Positions 13,101-24,769 of a stretch of DNA of 64,000 nt are shown here, in pieces. Positions within the stretch are counted from its first letter, which is position 1; each line of letters begins with the position of its first letter. The DNA is from Neckera pumila (lineage: Eukaryota; Streptophyta; Bryopsida; Hypnales; Neckeraceae). A program made the position numbers and the translations under genes. The stretch spans positions 7,270,065-7,334,064 of the forward strand of contig OZ018416.1 of assembly GCA_963969595.1 (NCBI GenBank), written 5' to 3'. The notes beneath the pieces were generated by a model. That model did not search any database. It was not told the DNA's origin and was given only the letters and a program-made list of their open reading frames with translations.

Positions 13101-14571
13101 CATCAGCTGCTTTGCTGTACACCGCGCGAGCACCCTCTTTTACCCATCCTTTAGCTCCTCCAGTCGCGTCCTTCGCAGTTCCCACTGATTGACGTACTTT
13201 GTCATCCACATACATCCCTGAACAGTCATTGCACACAACTCGTCAAATCTCTTGCCCTGATGCCTAAAAGTACAGGAAAGTCATAAAATAATGTTTCTTG
13301 CAATTTTACAATCAATGACAACCGATAAAGTGCAAAGGAAGGCAACCAGATTTCCTAAACATGAACGACTATTTCTTGCAACCATTGCATGGGGAAGGGG
13401 AGGAACAGCACTCAGTTTCCATGAAAATCTTTAGTGTTTATCGTTTAATGCAAGTTCGAAGACTCCACTGTCAATAGATTTAGTAAGCTTCAAATCACTT
13501 GACACAATTTAAGGTTTGCTAAGCCATTCAAAACTTGGGATGTGTAATCAACTGCAGGCTTACTAAACCACAACGTGACGATCAATAGTCTCAAGACACT
13601 CACTACCAGCACTTTTACTCTGTACACTAATGAGAACTCTCTAGACACGAGCTAACTCCCCTCAGCTAAAAAGAGCCAACCTCTCCCTTGTTGTCTATTT
13701 TCTTGTCAAGTCTCTCCTTGTTTCAAGGCACTAATCTCTTTTAGTTACTTACTACCCATTAATTGTATAGGGTCCAATATTGGGCCCCACACACTAGGAC
13801 CGTGCCTCAAAATGCTACAAAGCTATTCGTCCCAGTCTCATTCTTTAGGAGTTGAAGAAAGCAATTGAAAACTCCGACTAATAACAAACGGTAATTACAA
13901 AAGAAGATTGATGAGATTTCATTCTTTAGGTGTTGAAGAAGAAAGTAATCGAAACCTCCGAACAGTAAATGGTGGTTACACAAAAAGATTGGTCTCTCTC
14001 TCTCTCAATGAGTAGGAGACCAAGAAGGACAACAAAGAAAGCTCCAATATGACACTCTCAAAATATTACAAACGTATTTGTCCCAATTTGATTATTCTAA
14101 GTGTTGAAGAAAGTAATGCAAACAGAAATGGTGATCACAAAAGAAGATTGGTGCCTCTCTCAACCTCTCTCAATGAAACCTAATAAGTCAAGAAGGACAA
14201 TACAAGCGTCATTGCGAAAGTGTGGTCATACCTGTATCCACCGCTTTCCCCGCTGCGGCGTCTCTCAACTGCGCGCTCGCCTCCTCAAAGGCCTCCCTTG
14301 CCTCATTTGCTTTCTCTCTGGCTGCAACAAGACGGTCCTCGGGCGTCGGAGGTTTCTTTCGAAACCAGCCCAACCCTATGTCTACAGGCTTCGTCACTCC
14401 CTCCACCAGGGTCTCCTCCCCCTTCAAAAACGAGCCCTGCACTGCATCTTTCGCCGCTTGCAACAGACTCTCGTCTTCTTCAGGCGACTTCGTTAGAATG
14501 GGCTCTGGCGACAACAACATCGCTGATCCCAGCGACGACAACAACATCGCCAATGCCACAAGGTTCATCAT
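10166..14571 (-). CDS. LEA-like protein with signal peptide and C-terminal TMEM205-like (DUF4149) domain
   Basis: Four exons on the minus strand, 14571-14232, 13217-13036, 12614-10887 and 10390-10166, join in frame at GT-AG sites and give 824 residues. The N-terminus MMNLVALAMLLSS is a signal peptide or anchor. Residues of about 30-320 are Ala/Lys/Glu-rich with LEA_4-like helical repeats (AAETA, AKEKTYD, AEKVKE). Residues of about 330-460 form a Tyr/Arg/Asp-rich repeat region (YYDDGRD, KYDSGRE, EYYDEAG and so on). A linker with VVESMGWKRVGKVPKDH follows. Residues of about 650-824 have four hydrophobic segments starting HLFTFSAVYGSAFW and the motif EPRATKVMFERLK, typical of DUF4149/TMEM205. 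Arabidopsis At1g72100 and At1g22600 have this architecture, but this protein is longer because of the Tyr-rich repeats. The likely role is protection of membranes during dehydration; that is an inference. Confidence 0.93.
13810..14215 (-). repeat. Imperfect tandem repeat in intron 1 of the LEA gene
   Basis: Three diverged copies of a unit containing 'gttgaagaaag', then 'ggt[ag][at]t[ct]acaaaagaagattg' (plus strand). Two of the copies carry CT-rich tracts, including (TC)n at about 13992-14006. The third copy ends just before the exon 1 donor. Confidence 0.75.
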
Positions 14572-15600
14572 CGTCTCTAAGTTTGCAAACTAACCCCAAA
14601 ATGCAACAAAAAAGCAACAAAAGGACGGAAAATGCACGGAAAATGCGCCACAAAAAGACTACAGTAGATGAGAACTATGAGTAAAATTCTTCCCCCGCAA
14701 TCGCCATCGCTGAGCTCACAGATAGCAGGAAAGAAACCCAGAGATCAAGAACAGAGGCTTTTAACGAGGCGGGAGAGAAATGGGGGTCAGGACAATCCGA
14801 CCAATGGAACGCTACAGTACCCTGCTGTGTACAGGAGCTGACAAGTGGCGGCCAGAGGGTGACGAAACAAGCTGCATTCAAATCCAGTTGGGAACTTGGG
14901 ATCGCTTCTTTGCTCGACACGTCTCTACTTGCCGTTAGAACACAAGCGGTAGAATGGCGAGCGCTTTGGAGGTTGGGATCGTGCGGTATGGAGTTTGGAC
15001 GGTCTGGATGGGCAATGAGAATGGTGTGGCGCGTAGTTTGGTTTGGTGGATTAGGGTGGTGCCACTTGGAAGGCTATTCTGAGTCTGGTCGGGGTCCGTT
15101 GTAAGTGGTGGAAGGCGGACACGTGGTTGCGGGACATGGTGAACACTTGGCAGTTTGCATTGAACCTGCGGCATTAAAGCGCCCATTTAAGAGCTGAAAT
15201 TAATTTGGGGACTGACGTTAATCCCTAATAAACGTCCAGACTCCAGACTCCAGAGTCCAGAGCAGTGATTTTTTTTTAATTTTAGAGAATAATTGCTTCT
15301 TTAATATTCGTGTGATACTCGGGTGACACTTGACGACATCTATATGAAAACCATGTAAATTTTGGCTATTGGCCTAAAATACAGTAGTAAACTAAAAAAT
15401 TTTGATCTAAAAAAATAAAATAAATCATAAAAAAAAAATAATAGTACCTTTTTACTGTAGCCAAGTGGCAAAAATTTGTGCTTAAAAAAAACATTGCTCC
15501 AAAGCCCGCCTTCTCCAGAATTCACAATTTGAGAAAAAATCATCATAAAGTGTTATTTGGAAGAATATTTTGGAAGTGATACACAAATTAAAGTAGTAGC
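14572..15600 (-). promoter_or_regulatory. Probable promoter region of the LEA gene with G-box/ABRE core
   Basis: A CACGTG G-box lies at 15120-15125 in the context GACACGTGGT, about 550 bp upstream of the LEA start codon. A second ACGT core (cgacacgtct) lies at about 14915-14924, and a CCAAT box at 14801-14805. ACACGTGG is the classical ABA-response element core found upstream of LEA genes; its function here is inferred. The far part (15200-15600) is AT-rich with a short 'actccag' tandem at about 15239-15262. No gene is seen. Confidence 0.5.
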
Positions 15601-15601
15601 A

Positions 15602-16532
15602 CCAACCCCTAAAGGACCAACATACATTTTTTGGCATTTTTTGGCTACATAGAGATATTAGGCAGGTACATGTGATTCAAGATTTCCATATTTTTGACCC
15701 AAATTTTAATAGAAGGTGGAAACAAGGAATATCTTTCATATGCACTAAAATTTCATGACATTTGAAAATATGAGTCAAAATTTATAGCCTAATATATTAC
15801 TTTTTTTTGTAAATGGGTAGTCCAGGCAGATTAAAAAAAATCACTTTTTTCAAAAACTAAAATTTGAAATTGTTTTTTTCGAGTTATATATACGTGGAAA
15901 GCTTTGAATCATTCCATTATGATCAATTAGTCTAAAGTTACAAAGATTTATTGTCTGTAGGTGGTTGTAGATTCTCTACTCAAAAATAAACTTTGAAGTC
16001 CTTTATCTTATTCAATTTTCAATATTTCTTGGAAAAAAAAATCTTAGAATGCAAATTGTGTGTTACAACAATGTGACCATTGGGGTTGGCATTTTTCATT
16101 TCCATAATTAAACTCTTAACCGTTTCGTATTTTGAATCATTTTCTACTTCTTTCTACTTACTATTTTTTTCTTATATGTTGTACAATTTCAAATCATTTG
16201 AAATTTTTCAAGCACGTAGCCAACTTGTCTAGGAGAAAGAATCCAAAAAAGCACCATCATTTTGGACATTCTTTCACAGAAAAGTGAGCTTGTGAAGTGC
16301 AGCTGCCATGTATTTTGCAAGGCTACCAAAATAATTTCAGTGGATTTGAATGCTTATATTCTGCAATCCACATGGTGGAAATTTCTAAAAAATTTATCAC
16401 ATGTTCTCAAGTCAGCATATTACAAGATCCTACTGTTACATTTGTCATTTCCAAAAATTTGATACTTAAACTAGAAATGACAGTTTTCAAGTGTTTTTGG
16501 TGAAAGCATAGTCATGAAATTCTAGGGGTTAA
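15602..16532. mobile_element. T4 element, type A, copy A1 (923 bp)
   Basis: The element 15606-16528 starts CCCCTAAAGGACCAAC and ends with the complement of CCCCTAGAA. It is flanked by CCAA (left, probably decayed) and TTAA (right, 16529-16532). An inverted relative, A2, lies at 17170-18089. It is non-coding. Confidence 0.8.
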
Positions 16533-17169
16533 CCCCTAAATGCCCAAGGCCTATTTTGAATCTCTTGGAATTTGCTCTAAATTGAACAAAAGCCAACATT
16601 TTGATAGGTTGAATCAATTTTTTTGAACTGTAACCATACAAATTCAAACTAGACATGTTAGAGATCACATAGGAAAAGAAATCACAACAATATAATTTAA
16701 GGATTGAAAGATTATAATGTTTGATCATCAGGGTGTTAAAACTATGAAAATCTTTGAGCTCTCTTTTTGCATGTCAAATCTAAAAATTCAAGACCCAAAA
16801 AATATAAGGTTGAAGGGCCTAACAAATATAATCCCAATCAATTTATGACTTCTCAAAATCTACTCTATATTTTTTTAAATGAATTTCTAGTGTGATTTTT
16901 TCTCCAAGTTTTAGTGTATTTGAGGCTCATTTCTACGAGCCCTCAACACTACAAAAAGTCAAGATTGCAATGGGTAATTTTGCACAAAATCTTGAATAGA
17001 AAAATCATAATCATTCATTTTCAAAATTGGATTTTTGATGCTAAAACTAGACTTCAAAATGAATCTTTTAAAAATATAAACTACTAAAAAAAGCAATTTG
17101 GTAAGGTTTTGTTTAACTCCAAAGTTTCTTCGACACCACATTTGGGTGCCTTGGGCATTTAGGGATTAA
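16529..17169. mobile_element. T4 element, type B (633 bp)
   Basis: The element 16533-17165 has good inverted ends (CCCCTAAATGCCCAAGGC; GCCTTGGGCATTTAGGGA) and TTAA on both sides. It shares its left TTAA with A1 and its right TTAA with A2. A second copy at 20979-22524 is interrupted by a type D element. Confidence 0.85.
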
Positions 17170-18093
17170 CCCCTAAAGTTCTATGACTATGTTCTCAACA
17201 AAAATGTTCAAAAACTACCATTTTTAGTACAAGTATCCAATTTTTGAAAAAAACACTTTTTTGACACATGTAACCATCCAATCTTGTAGTATGGTGACTT
17301 TAGAACATATGTTAAAATTTTTAGGAAATTCCACCGCGTGGATTGCAACAAATAAGCATTCAAATTCACTGAAACCATTATTTGGGCCCTGCAAAAAACA
17401 AAGCAGCAATACTTCACAAGCTCACTTTTTGATGAAAAAATGTCCAAAATGATGGTGCTTCTTTAAGTTCTTTTTCCTAGACAAGTTGACTACATGCTTT
17501 AAAATTTTCACTGCATTTGAAATTGTACAACATATAGGAAAAAAATAGTAAATAGATAGTAGTAGAGAATGATTCAAAATACAAAATTGTCAGGAATTTA
17601 ATTATGGAATTGAAAAATGCTAATCCCAATGGTGGTAATGTTCTAATAAATAATCTACATCCTATGATTTTATTTTCTTCAAAAAATATTGAAAATTAGT
17701 AAGATACAGGACTTCAAAGTTTATTTTAGAGTAGAATCCATAACTACCCGCAAACTTAAAATCTTCATAACTTTTGACTCAATGATCAAAATGGGATGAT
17801 TTAAAGCTTTATACCTACATATAACTCTAAAAAACCAGTTTCAAATTTTTGTTTTTGAAAAAAATGATTTTTTCTTATCTGCTTGGACTACCCAATTACA
17901 AAAAAAGTAACATTATAGGCCATAATTTTTTACTCGTATTTCCAAATGTTATGAAATTTGGTGCATATGAAAGATATTCCTCGCCCCCACCTTTTATTAA
18001 AATTTCAACCAAAAATATGGAAATCTCTAGCCGTATGTACCTGCCCAAAATTCTATACGACCAAAAAACGCATGTTGGTCCTTTAGGGGTTAA
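17166..18093. mobile_element. T4 element, type A, copy A2 (920 bp), inverted relative to A1
   Basis: The element 17170-18089 runs from CCCCTAAAGTTCTATGAC to GTTGGTCCTTTAGGGG, with TTAA on both sides. Read backwards it matches A1 along its length (for example 'gaaagatattcc' near 17970 against 'ggaatatctttc' near 15727). Together A1-B-A2 form a 2.5 kb structure with arms of about 0.9 kb. Confidence 0.85.
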
Positions 18094-18395
18094 GATGTCA
18101 TTTTTGGGGTGTAATGGGTGGTTTCAACCCTATTTACCTTGCCGAATGAAGAGCAATGTTGTCAAAATATTCTATTATTAAATAATGATAATAAAATTCA
18201 AAAATTCAAAATATCATTTTAAAATGGAATATTTAAAAAAGTTTAGTTTAGTTTTTTAACTAATAAAATATTATTATTTGACGTGGCAGTTGTTGTACCA
18301 CATCAGCCAACTGCTATTGTGAAGTTCTCATAGCCCTGGAACTTGCGGAAACTCACAACCCTTTAGACCCCTAAAATGTCATCTAATGTCTCTGA
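18094..18395. mobile_element. K-family element K1, abutting A2
   Basis: The left end 'agatgtcatttttggggt' and right end 'cccctaaaatgtcatcta' are inverted copies. The inside is AT-rich with 'tgacgtggca' and 'ccacatcagcc' in opposite sense, a feature shared with other K copies. It starts immediately after the TTAA of A2. Confidence 0.65.
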
Positions 18396-18841
18396 GTTTT
18401 AGATTCCAATTGTATGGTTAGATTTACCAATGTTATCATGGATATTTTTTTATAAATTTTGAAAGGGAAATTTTAAAATTCCTTCAAAATTCCATTACAA
18501 GCAAAATGTTATCTTTTTTTGAGGAAAATTTGTTAGAATGGATTTGAAATGAGGTTTTCATGACATGGTGATCTTTTGGGATTTTTGTGTTCTTAAAGTT
18601 ATGACCTCATTTTTGCAAATCGAATTTTGAACTAAGGTCAATGCAATTTTGGCTCGGTCAACCACTTGGCATACTTCCACATTTGCAACTTTAGAAAAAT
18701 ATATACTCTACTAACACCAAATCCAACCATTAGATAGGACAACAAATCTTTACAAGTTAGGATGACTTTCATCCAAGTAGTAATGAGGATGAAATTTAAG
18801 TATTAATTTGTTTATCGTCCCAAAATTGGATGTCAAAGCAC
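18396..18841 (-). mobile_element. T4 element, type L, left-truncated copy
   Basis: On the minus strand this follows the L element at 58497-59050 (shared landmarks include 'ccatttttgcaaatc'-like and 'ttggatgtcaaagcac' segments). Its outer end is missing where it meets K1. Its other end meets element C at TTAA. Confidence 0.6.
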
Positions 18842-19705
18842 TTAATCCTTAAAGACCCAAGGCCTTTTCTAACTCAAAAACCACCCAAAACTGCCATTTC
18901 TAGAGCATTCATCAAAAAAAATTTCAAAATGTTTCTTTCGGAAATGGAACTGTAGGATCTTGTGGTTAACTTGTATGAGAGTATGCAGTAAAAATTTTGT
19001 GAGGTTTGACCATACGGATTGAAAGATATTTGCATTCAAAGCCTTTATTTTTTCCACTATGCCCAAAAATTTCAGATGCCTTTGACCGCCGTTTGCTGAA
19101 TTTTTTTCCACTACAGACCTTAAATTTAAAAAATTTCCTAATGGGAAAACATGTTAGGCATGTGCATGCCAATTTTCAAGGCAATCCTAGACAAGTAAGA
19201 CATTCAAAAAAAGTAAAATTTGCCACAATGTCCCAAGAATTGACAATACACTAGGCCATTTTTGAATGAATTTTCCCATCACATATTTTTAGACATAGAA
19301 AATCTGAACAATGGATTGAAAGATGTACTTATACTTGAGAAGTAGGAAGAAAAAAAAAATGGAAAACCTCAAAACCTCTAACTTTTAGAAGCTCCTAAAG
19401 CCTAATGTGACCTCCCAATAGGCACAACAATAGCCTAACTCTCCTCTCTTGCCACCTTTGCTGCCCCTAAGGAGTCAAAGGAAAATTGCTGAGGGGCACA
19501 ATAGAACAAACTGAAATTTTTATTCAAATGTTCATAACTTCTTGAGAATAAGTCGGACTTTGACGAAATTTGTATTAACGCGAAGCTTATGAGAAACTAC
19601 ACGCTCACAAAAAGTTTGAAAAAATCATTTTGAATATGAAGTTTGAATAAGCTTGCCCAAAGTCCCAAGTGTCCCCCGAGGGGACACTTGAGCCTTAAGG
19701 ATTAA
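18842..19705. mobile_element. T4 element, type C (about 856 bp)
   Basis: It is bounded by TTAA at 18842-18845 and 19702-19705. The ends read TCCTTAAAGACCCAAGG and CACTTGAGCCTTAAGGA, an imperfect inverted pair. Three TTAA sites lie within 20 bp at the right end, so the exact edge is ambiguous. It contains 'gaccatacggattgaaaga', a segment also recognisable in types A, D, E and G. Confidence 0.65.
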
Positions 19706-20974
19706 GGGTTAAACTTCTTGAAATACTTTCAGTAAATTTTACGTAGAAGACAAATGGAATTGGCATCTAACCTAAGTTGTTTCATATTTTTTGGAGGTTT
19801 GTGGAATGGTAAAGATTTTTTGAAACTGAAATGTAATGGTTACTATAAACATCCACCCCTAAAATGTATATTATTTGTACATTTCTAGTGCAAAGAGAAA
19901 ACAAATACACCTCTGCATTAGAAGACACTTATAGAGCCTAAGTGCTTATGGACCTCCTTCCTTATAGACTCTAAAGTAAAATTGAACCGAATGAGTCTTA
20001 AAGAAACATTAAATTTTTCTAATAAGGATGTAGGGAAGGCAACCCATTTCCAATCACTTAAAGAATTATGCATGTCTGCAAGGCGGGTTTTTTTAGCGGG
20101 GAAATTTATTTCTATGTAGAAATAGAGTTAGAAAGGTTTCTAGATTTTTCTTGATTTTTATTTCTAGAAATGCATTTACTATGAATTTTTTAGTTGAAGA
20201 TTTTGTTTGATCCATTCTCGTCAAATAGACTTTTCTATTTCCAACCAAGGGCTGGTGTAAAATCCACCAAGGATTGGTTGCAGTATTGAGAGTCTTAGAG
20301 ACAATCCTAATGTGCCACAATTGCCTCGGGAACCATACTATAATTAATAACCGCTCATCTGCTCCTTCACGAAAAGAGAATGGGCTACACAGTCAAAATG
20401 GGAGGGTAATCGGGAATGAGTTGCCTCCCCTATTTAGGCATGGTCCCTATAACGGGCATGGGCAGAATACAGACAAAATAAGGTAGAGGCATTAGTAGCC
20501 GATCATTTAAGCACTTTTGGAGCAGATCGTGAGTAGTATGAGGTGATGGAAATTTTTTCCATGTAGAAAATAGGAAATATAGGGATTACAAATTTTTCAG
20601 AATTTTATTTCCAAAATTGAACTCTTTGTGAATTTTGGGAGTCAAAAAGTGTTCTTTATCAGTAGCCAATGTCTAAAGTTTTTTAATTCCGATCATTCAA
20701 AAATCATTTTTCCACTCACTATTTTATATTTTCTTGCTCAATAGTTTGGAACATGTGTCATAACCTTATTGGTCCAAGCCTTGAAAGGACCAAAAAAAAC
20801 ATTTCAACCCTAAATTCCAGCCTAAGGTTGGAAACATCGCACACTACAAGTTGGGTATTGGACGTGGTTGGCAATTGGTGCCTCAACCTTACCTTATTGT
20901 ATTAAGTAGTCGACTTCACAATCACTCCAGTAGAATAGCTCCTACAAAAGCACAACAAATAGTTCTAGGGTTTT
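19706..20974. repeat. S-type dispersed repeats
   Basis: The part at 19710-19990 matches 23330-23600 ('acttcttgaaata', 'ttttcagtaaatttt', 'cccctaaaatgta'). The part at 20030-20480 matches 52793-53270 ('aacccatttcca', 'actatgaattttttag', 'ccaagg'). The part at 20690-20900 matches 8060-8350. No gene is seen. Confidence 0.65.
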
Positions 20975-22524
20975 TTAACGTCTAAGTGCCCCAATATCTT
21001 TTTGAACTTCTAGGAATTTGCTCTAAATTGAACAAAAAACCAACATTGTGATAACTTGTATCAATTTAAAAAAAATTATAATCATACAAATTCAAACTAG
21101 ACATATTAGAAATCCCATGAAAAAAAAATATAGCAATATCACCTATGGATTGAAAGATTATAATGTTGATCATGAGGGTGTTAAAACTTTATGAAGCCTT
21201 TCAATTTTCTTTTTTCATGTCAAATCTACAAAGTTGTCCACCAAAAAAATATGAGGTTAACCCCGAAAGGACCATTCTCCCTACAAGGGACAAATGGGTT
21301 TTTGGGTAGGTACTTGCAGGCTAAAATTTGGTCAAGATTTTTTGAAACTTTCTTTGGAGATAGAAAAACTGATAAGCTTTGTGGGAATATAATCATTTTC
21401 ACAATCGGTGCCCGGGAACAATAGTTATGACTATATAAGCTCAAAACAAGGGACGGGAGGGCAGTCCAGGCAACCAAAAAAAATGGACAAAAATTGGAAT
21501 TTTTTTTTAAATACTTTTTTTCTCAATGATTTTATTTTGTCTATTTGGAAAGATTTTATTAATTCATTTGGATTTGTTATGAGAAAGTTATGGACATTCT
21601 TGTTTTTCAAGCAGTTAGAGCATCTTTTTGAAAAAAATAACTTGTAGGATTCATTTCTGAATGCAATTTTTACAATTTTACAATTTTTTTTGCATAGTTT
21701 AGTTTACTTGCTAGAACAATCTCACCATTGGAATTAGTGCATTTTAACTAAATCTAAAATATATGAATATTTTAGATTTTCCTTCTATCTTATATCTACT
21801 TCTGCTTAACAATTTTTTTAAGAATGATAATTAAGTTTTTTTGAATTCCTTTTTTTTCCTCGATTCTCAACTCAATTCTCCACTATAAAGATTTAAAGCT
21901 CAAAACTCTGTAGTACAAAAATTTTAAGTTAAAAATGTTCAAAGTCAAAAAATCTAGTCCCCCCAATGTGTTGAAAAATATGTTTTTTTCACTTTAAACG
22001 CAGATTTCTTGCAATCTGTACGGTCAAAAATTCTGAATTTTTTTCGCACACTCTCATACTAGTTAGGTTTAAGATCATTTGGTTAGATGTGGGAGAAAAA
22101 ACTATTTTCATAGAAATGGTAGTTTTGAATGTTTTTGGCAAAAAAATGCCTTGGTCCTTTTGGAATTAAAGAGCTTCACATACATAACCCCAATTAATTT
22201 ATGGCTTTCCAAAATCTACTCTACAGTTTTTTCAAATGAAATTATAATGTAATTTTCCTCCAGGATCTAATGTATTTGAGGCTCATTTCCAAGAGCCCTC
22301 AACACTACTACAGAAAGTCAAAGATTGCAATGGACACCCTTGCATATAATGTTGAATAGAAACATCATAATCACTCATTTGTAGAATCGGATTTTTGATG
22401 CTAAAATTAGACTTCAAAAATAATTTCTCAAAAGTATAAACGACAAAAAATAGCAACTTCATTGGGTTTTATTTAACTTCTAAGTATTGTTGACACCCAA
22501 ATTGGTGCCTTGGGCATTTAGGGG
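20975..22524. mobile_element. T4 element, type B, copy B2, split by element D
   Basis: It starts after TTAA (20975-20978) with CGTCTAAGTGCC and ends CCTTGGGCATTTAGGGG at 22524. The sequence follows B (16533-17165) on both sides of the D insertion. The expected right TTAA reads CCGG, so that flank has decayed or been replaced. Confidence 0.8.
21257..22169. mobile_element. T4 element, type D (905 bp), nested in B2
   Basis: The element 21261-22165 starts CCCCGAAAGGACCATTCTCC and ends TGGTCCTTTTGGAA, with TTAA on both sides (21257-21260, 22166-22169). The intact B at 16800-16830 shows the target without insert ('aaggttgaagggcc'). Element G (26111-27029) is a close relative. Confidence 0.88.
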
Positions 22525-23615
22525 CCGGTAATTACGCTCGACCCTAGCTTGAGTTCATTAATTTCGCTACAAACACTTAATCGTAACAAGGTGGCCAGCA
22601 TTGATCACTTCCCCGTCAAGGTCTTGAATCTAGGATTTGCTTGCCACGAACCGACTTTACCACCAATGCCTTGCATTCCAGAGTATGAAGATGTAAGACA
22701 ATTGTAATTGCTTTATCCATTGAGTTGTAAGGCACTAAGGCAATTCTTGCCTCTTTTGAGCCTATTGTGAGAGATAGTTGCACAATGCAATGAGCCCAAA
22801 ATTGAGCCCAAAATTAAATTAAAATTACAAGTAAATGAACAACCCGCCTCCACCTCCCATTCCCCATATTTGTATTTCTCAGATTGCAGATGGGATTGCA
22901 TTCAATGTGGGACATGTGGGACACACACACACATATATATATATATATATTGTATTTGTATTTTTGTATATATATTTTCATATTTTAATATCCATATTTT
23001 TTGTATATTTCTTCTTGCATTCTATAATTGTATTTGTATTGTAATCATATCTATATAAGTATCCATATCAAGATCATTGGCAGAGGAGGAGGGCCAAATT
23101 TTCCACTTCAACATTGACAACTCATATTTTCCAAGAAAAACTTAATCAAGGGCTTGGATGTATGTGTTGAATTTTGATTCCACTACCTGATCCAACGATT
23201 GTGGATTTTCGATGGGAGGGGACAAGCTTGTATTAATAACCTTCATTTTGCAAGTTGCATTTTGGGGTGAGTGAGTTTCATAGTAAGGTAACAGGTCCAG
23301 AAATCATCCATTTAAGAGCTGAAAGTGAATTTTGGAGTGGCAAAGCTTCTTGAAATAATTTTCAGTAAATTTTCCTTGAAGACAAGAGGAACTGACATCT
23401 AACCCAAGTCGTTTTATACTTTTTAAAGCTTTCTAGAATTAGTTATGAAATTTTGAAGTTGAAGTGGCATAGGGCTCCAAAATCGCCCACCCCCTAAAAT
23501 GTACACTATTTGTACATTGCTGAAGGCTATGAAAAAGCAACATGTACAAGCAGTATACATTTGAGTACATAGGTTGAGCGATTTTAGAGCCTGTGCAATT
23601 TCACATCCTATTACC
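22525..23615. repeat. Unassigned sequence, AC/AT microsatellite and S2 repeat
   Basis: The part at 22525-22900 has no recognised structure. A (AC)n(AT)n microsatellite lies at 22920-22950. The part at 23285-23615 is an S2 repeat whose relatives are at 19710-19990 and 53310-53725. No gene is seen. Confidence 0.6.
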
Positions 23616-24583
23616 TTAACCCCTCACTGCCCAAGGGGACGAAAAGTGTCCTCACAGAAAATTCAAAGTGCTGTAACTTTTGCATCCGATATTGAAATTC
23701 AATAAAATTTGTTGGTAAAGTTGCGCTCTCTCTTCTAGTTTGTGTGGTAAAATTTTCAGATCAATACAAGTTGTACTGATTTCTTGAAAGCCAATCAAAG
23801 TTCACGGGTTCAATTTGAATTCACCAAACTGCATTTGAAGGCTGCAACTTTGGGGGCTTGTATCTCTTTCATCCAATGTTTGTTTTCAATAAAATTTGTT
23901 GGATTACGTTCCCCTTGAAGTCTGGTTGTTGTGGTAAAATTTTCATGTCAATCCAAGTTGTTTTGAATGCTTGGGAGCAATTCAAAGTTCAAAATCCTGC
24001 CATTCTTGGACTACAATGAACTTCGGCAGCTTGTATCTTCTTCATACAGTGTCCGTTTCCAATAAATGTTTTTGGAAAAGTTGCACATACTAGTCTAGTT
24101 TGTGTAGCTAAAATTTCATATCAATCCAAGAAGTTATGAGTGACTGAGAAGCATTTTAGTAGAAAGAGGTTCATCCTCATACGTGTTTTTTGCAACTTTT
24201 CTTGCCTAATTTTTGACATTTGCAAGCCATTTTGCAAACACATTGAATCAATTGAATGATATTTTTTTTCACCAATGTGTTTGTATGTTGGTTTTGAATC
24301 ACTTTATAATTTCAATTTTTTTCATTTGTGTAGGTTTAGGAATCGAATTTCACCTCCAAGTGTGTTGCAAGGAAAATTTCAGCATCTTTTTTCAACACTA
24401 AAACATTATAATCTTGCAATCCATGCGGTCGAATGACTCCAAATGTGATCCACATCATCTACAACATGTTCACTACAAGATTGTACGGTTAAGATCTCTA
24501 TAACTTAGTGACATTGAAATCTACATCACTTCAAAAGCACTGCTGTTTTTGAACCCAAATGACTTGGGCGGTGAGGGGTTAAC
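23616..24583. mobile_element. T4 element, type E (960 bp) with internal repeats
   Basis: The element 23620-24579 has inverted ends CCCCTCACTGCCCAAGGGG and ACTTGGGCGGTGAGGGG and perfect TTAA on both sides. The left half holds three diverged units of about 160-190 bp (from about 23668, 23858 and 24020). Each has 'caataaa[at]tttgttgg', 'tgtggtaaaattttca' and 'tcaatccaag[ta]' or a close variant. It is non-coding. Confidence 0.88.
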
Positions 24584-24611
24584 CAGATCAGAAGGCTATT
24601 CTTGTCGAAAT

Positions 24612-24655
24612 CCTTGGAGCTGCCTTGGAGCTGCCTTGGAGCTGCCTTGGAGCTG
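24612..24655. repeat. Four perfect tandem copies of an 11-bp unit
   Basis: The unit CCTTGGAGCTG is repeated four times without change. The related S copy at about 53203 has it once. Confidence 0.95.
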
Positions 24656-24769
24656 GTACTCAGCTATTACACTGTGCCCAATTCCATACAACGCGTGAAG
24701 AAGCTCTTCTACCCACATACGGCTGCTGAAAGGTTGACGTCTCGTGCATAAAATTACCTTACATACCTG

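Noticed and set aside
15606..15618. CCCTAAA/TTTAGGG words at T4 ends resembling plant telomere repeats
   Set aside because: Each occurs once per element end, never in tandem, and is part of an inverted terminal repeat rather than an interstitial telomere array.
17849..18181. 110-codon open frame on the plus strand
   Set aside because: It runs across the boundary of element A2 and K1, and the same frame is broken in the other A copies.
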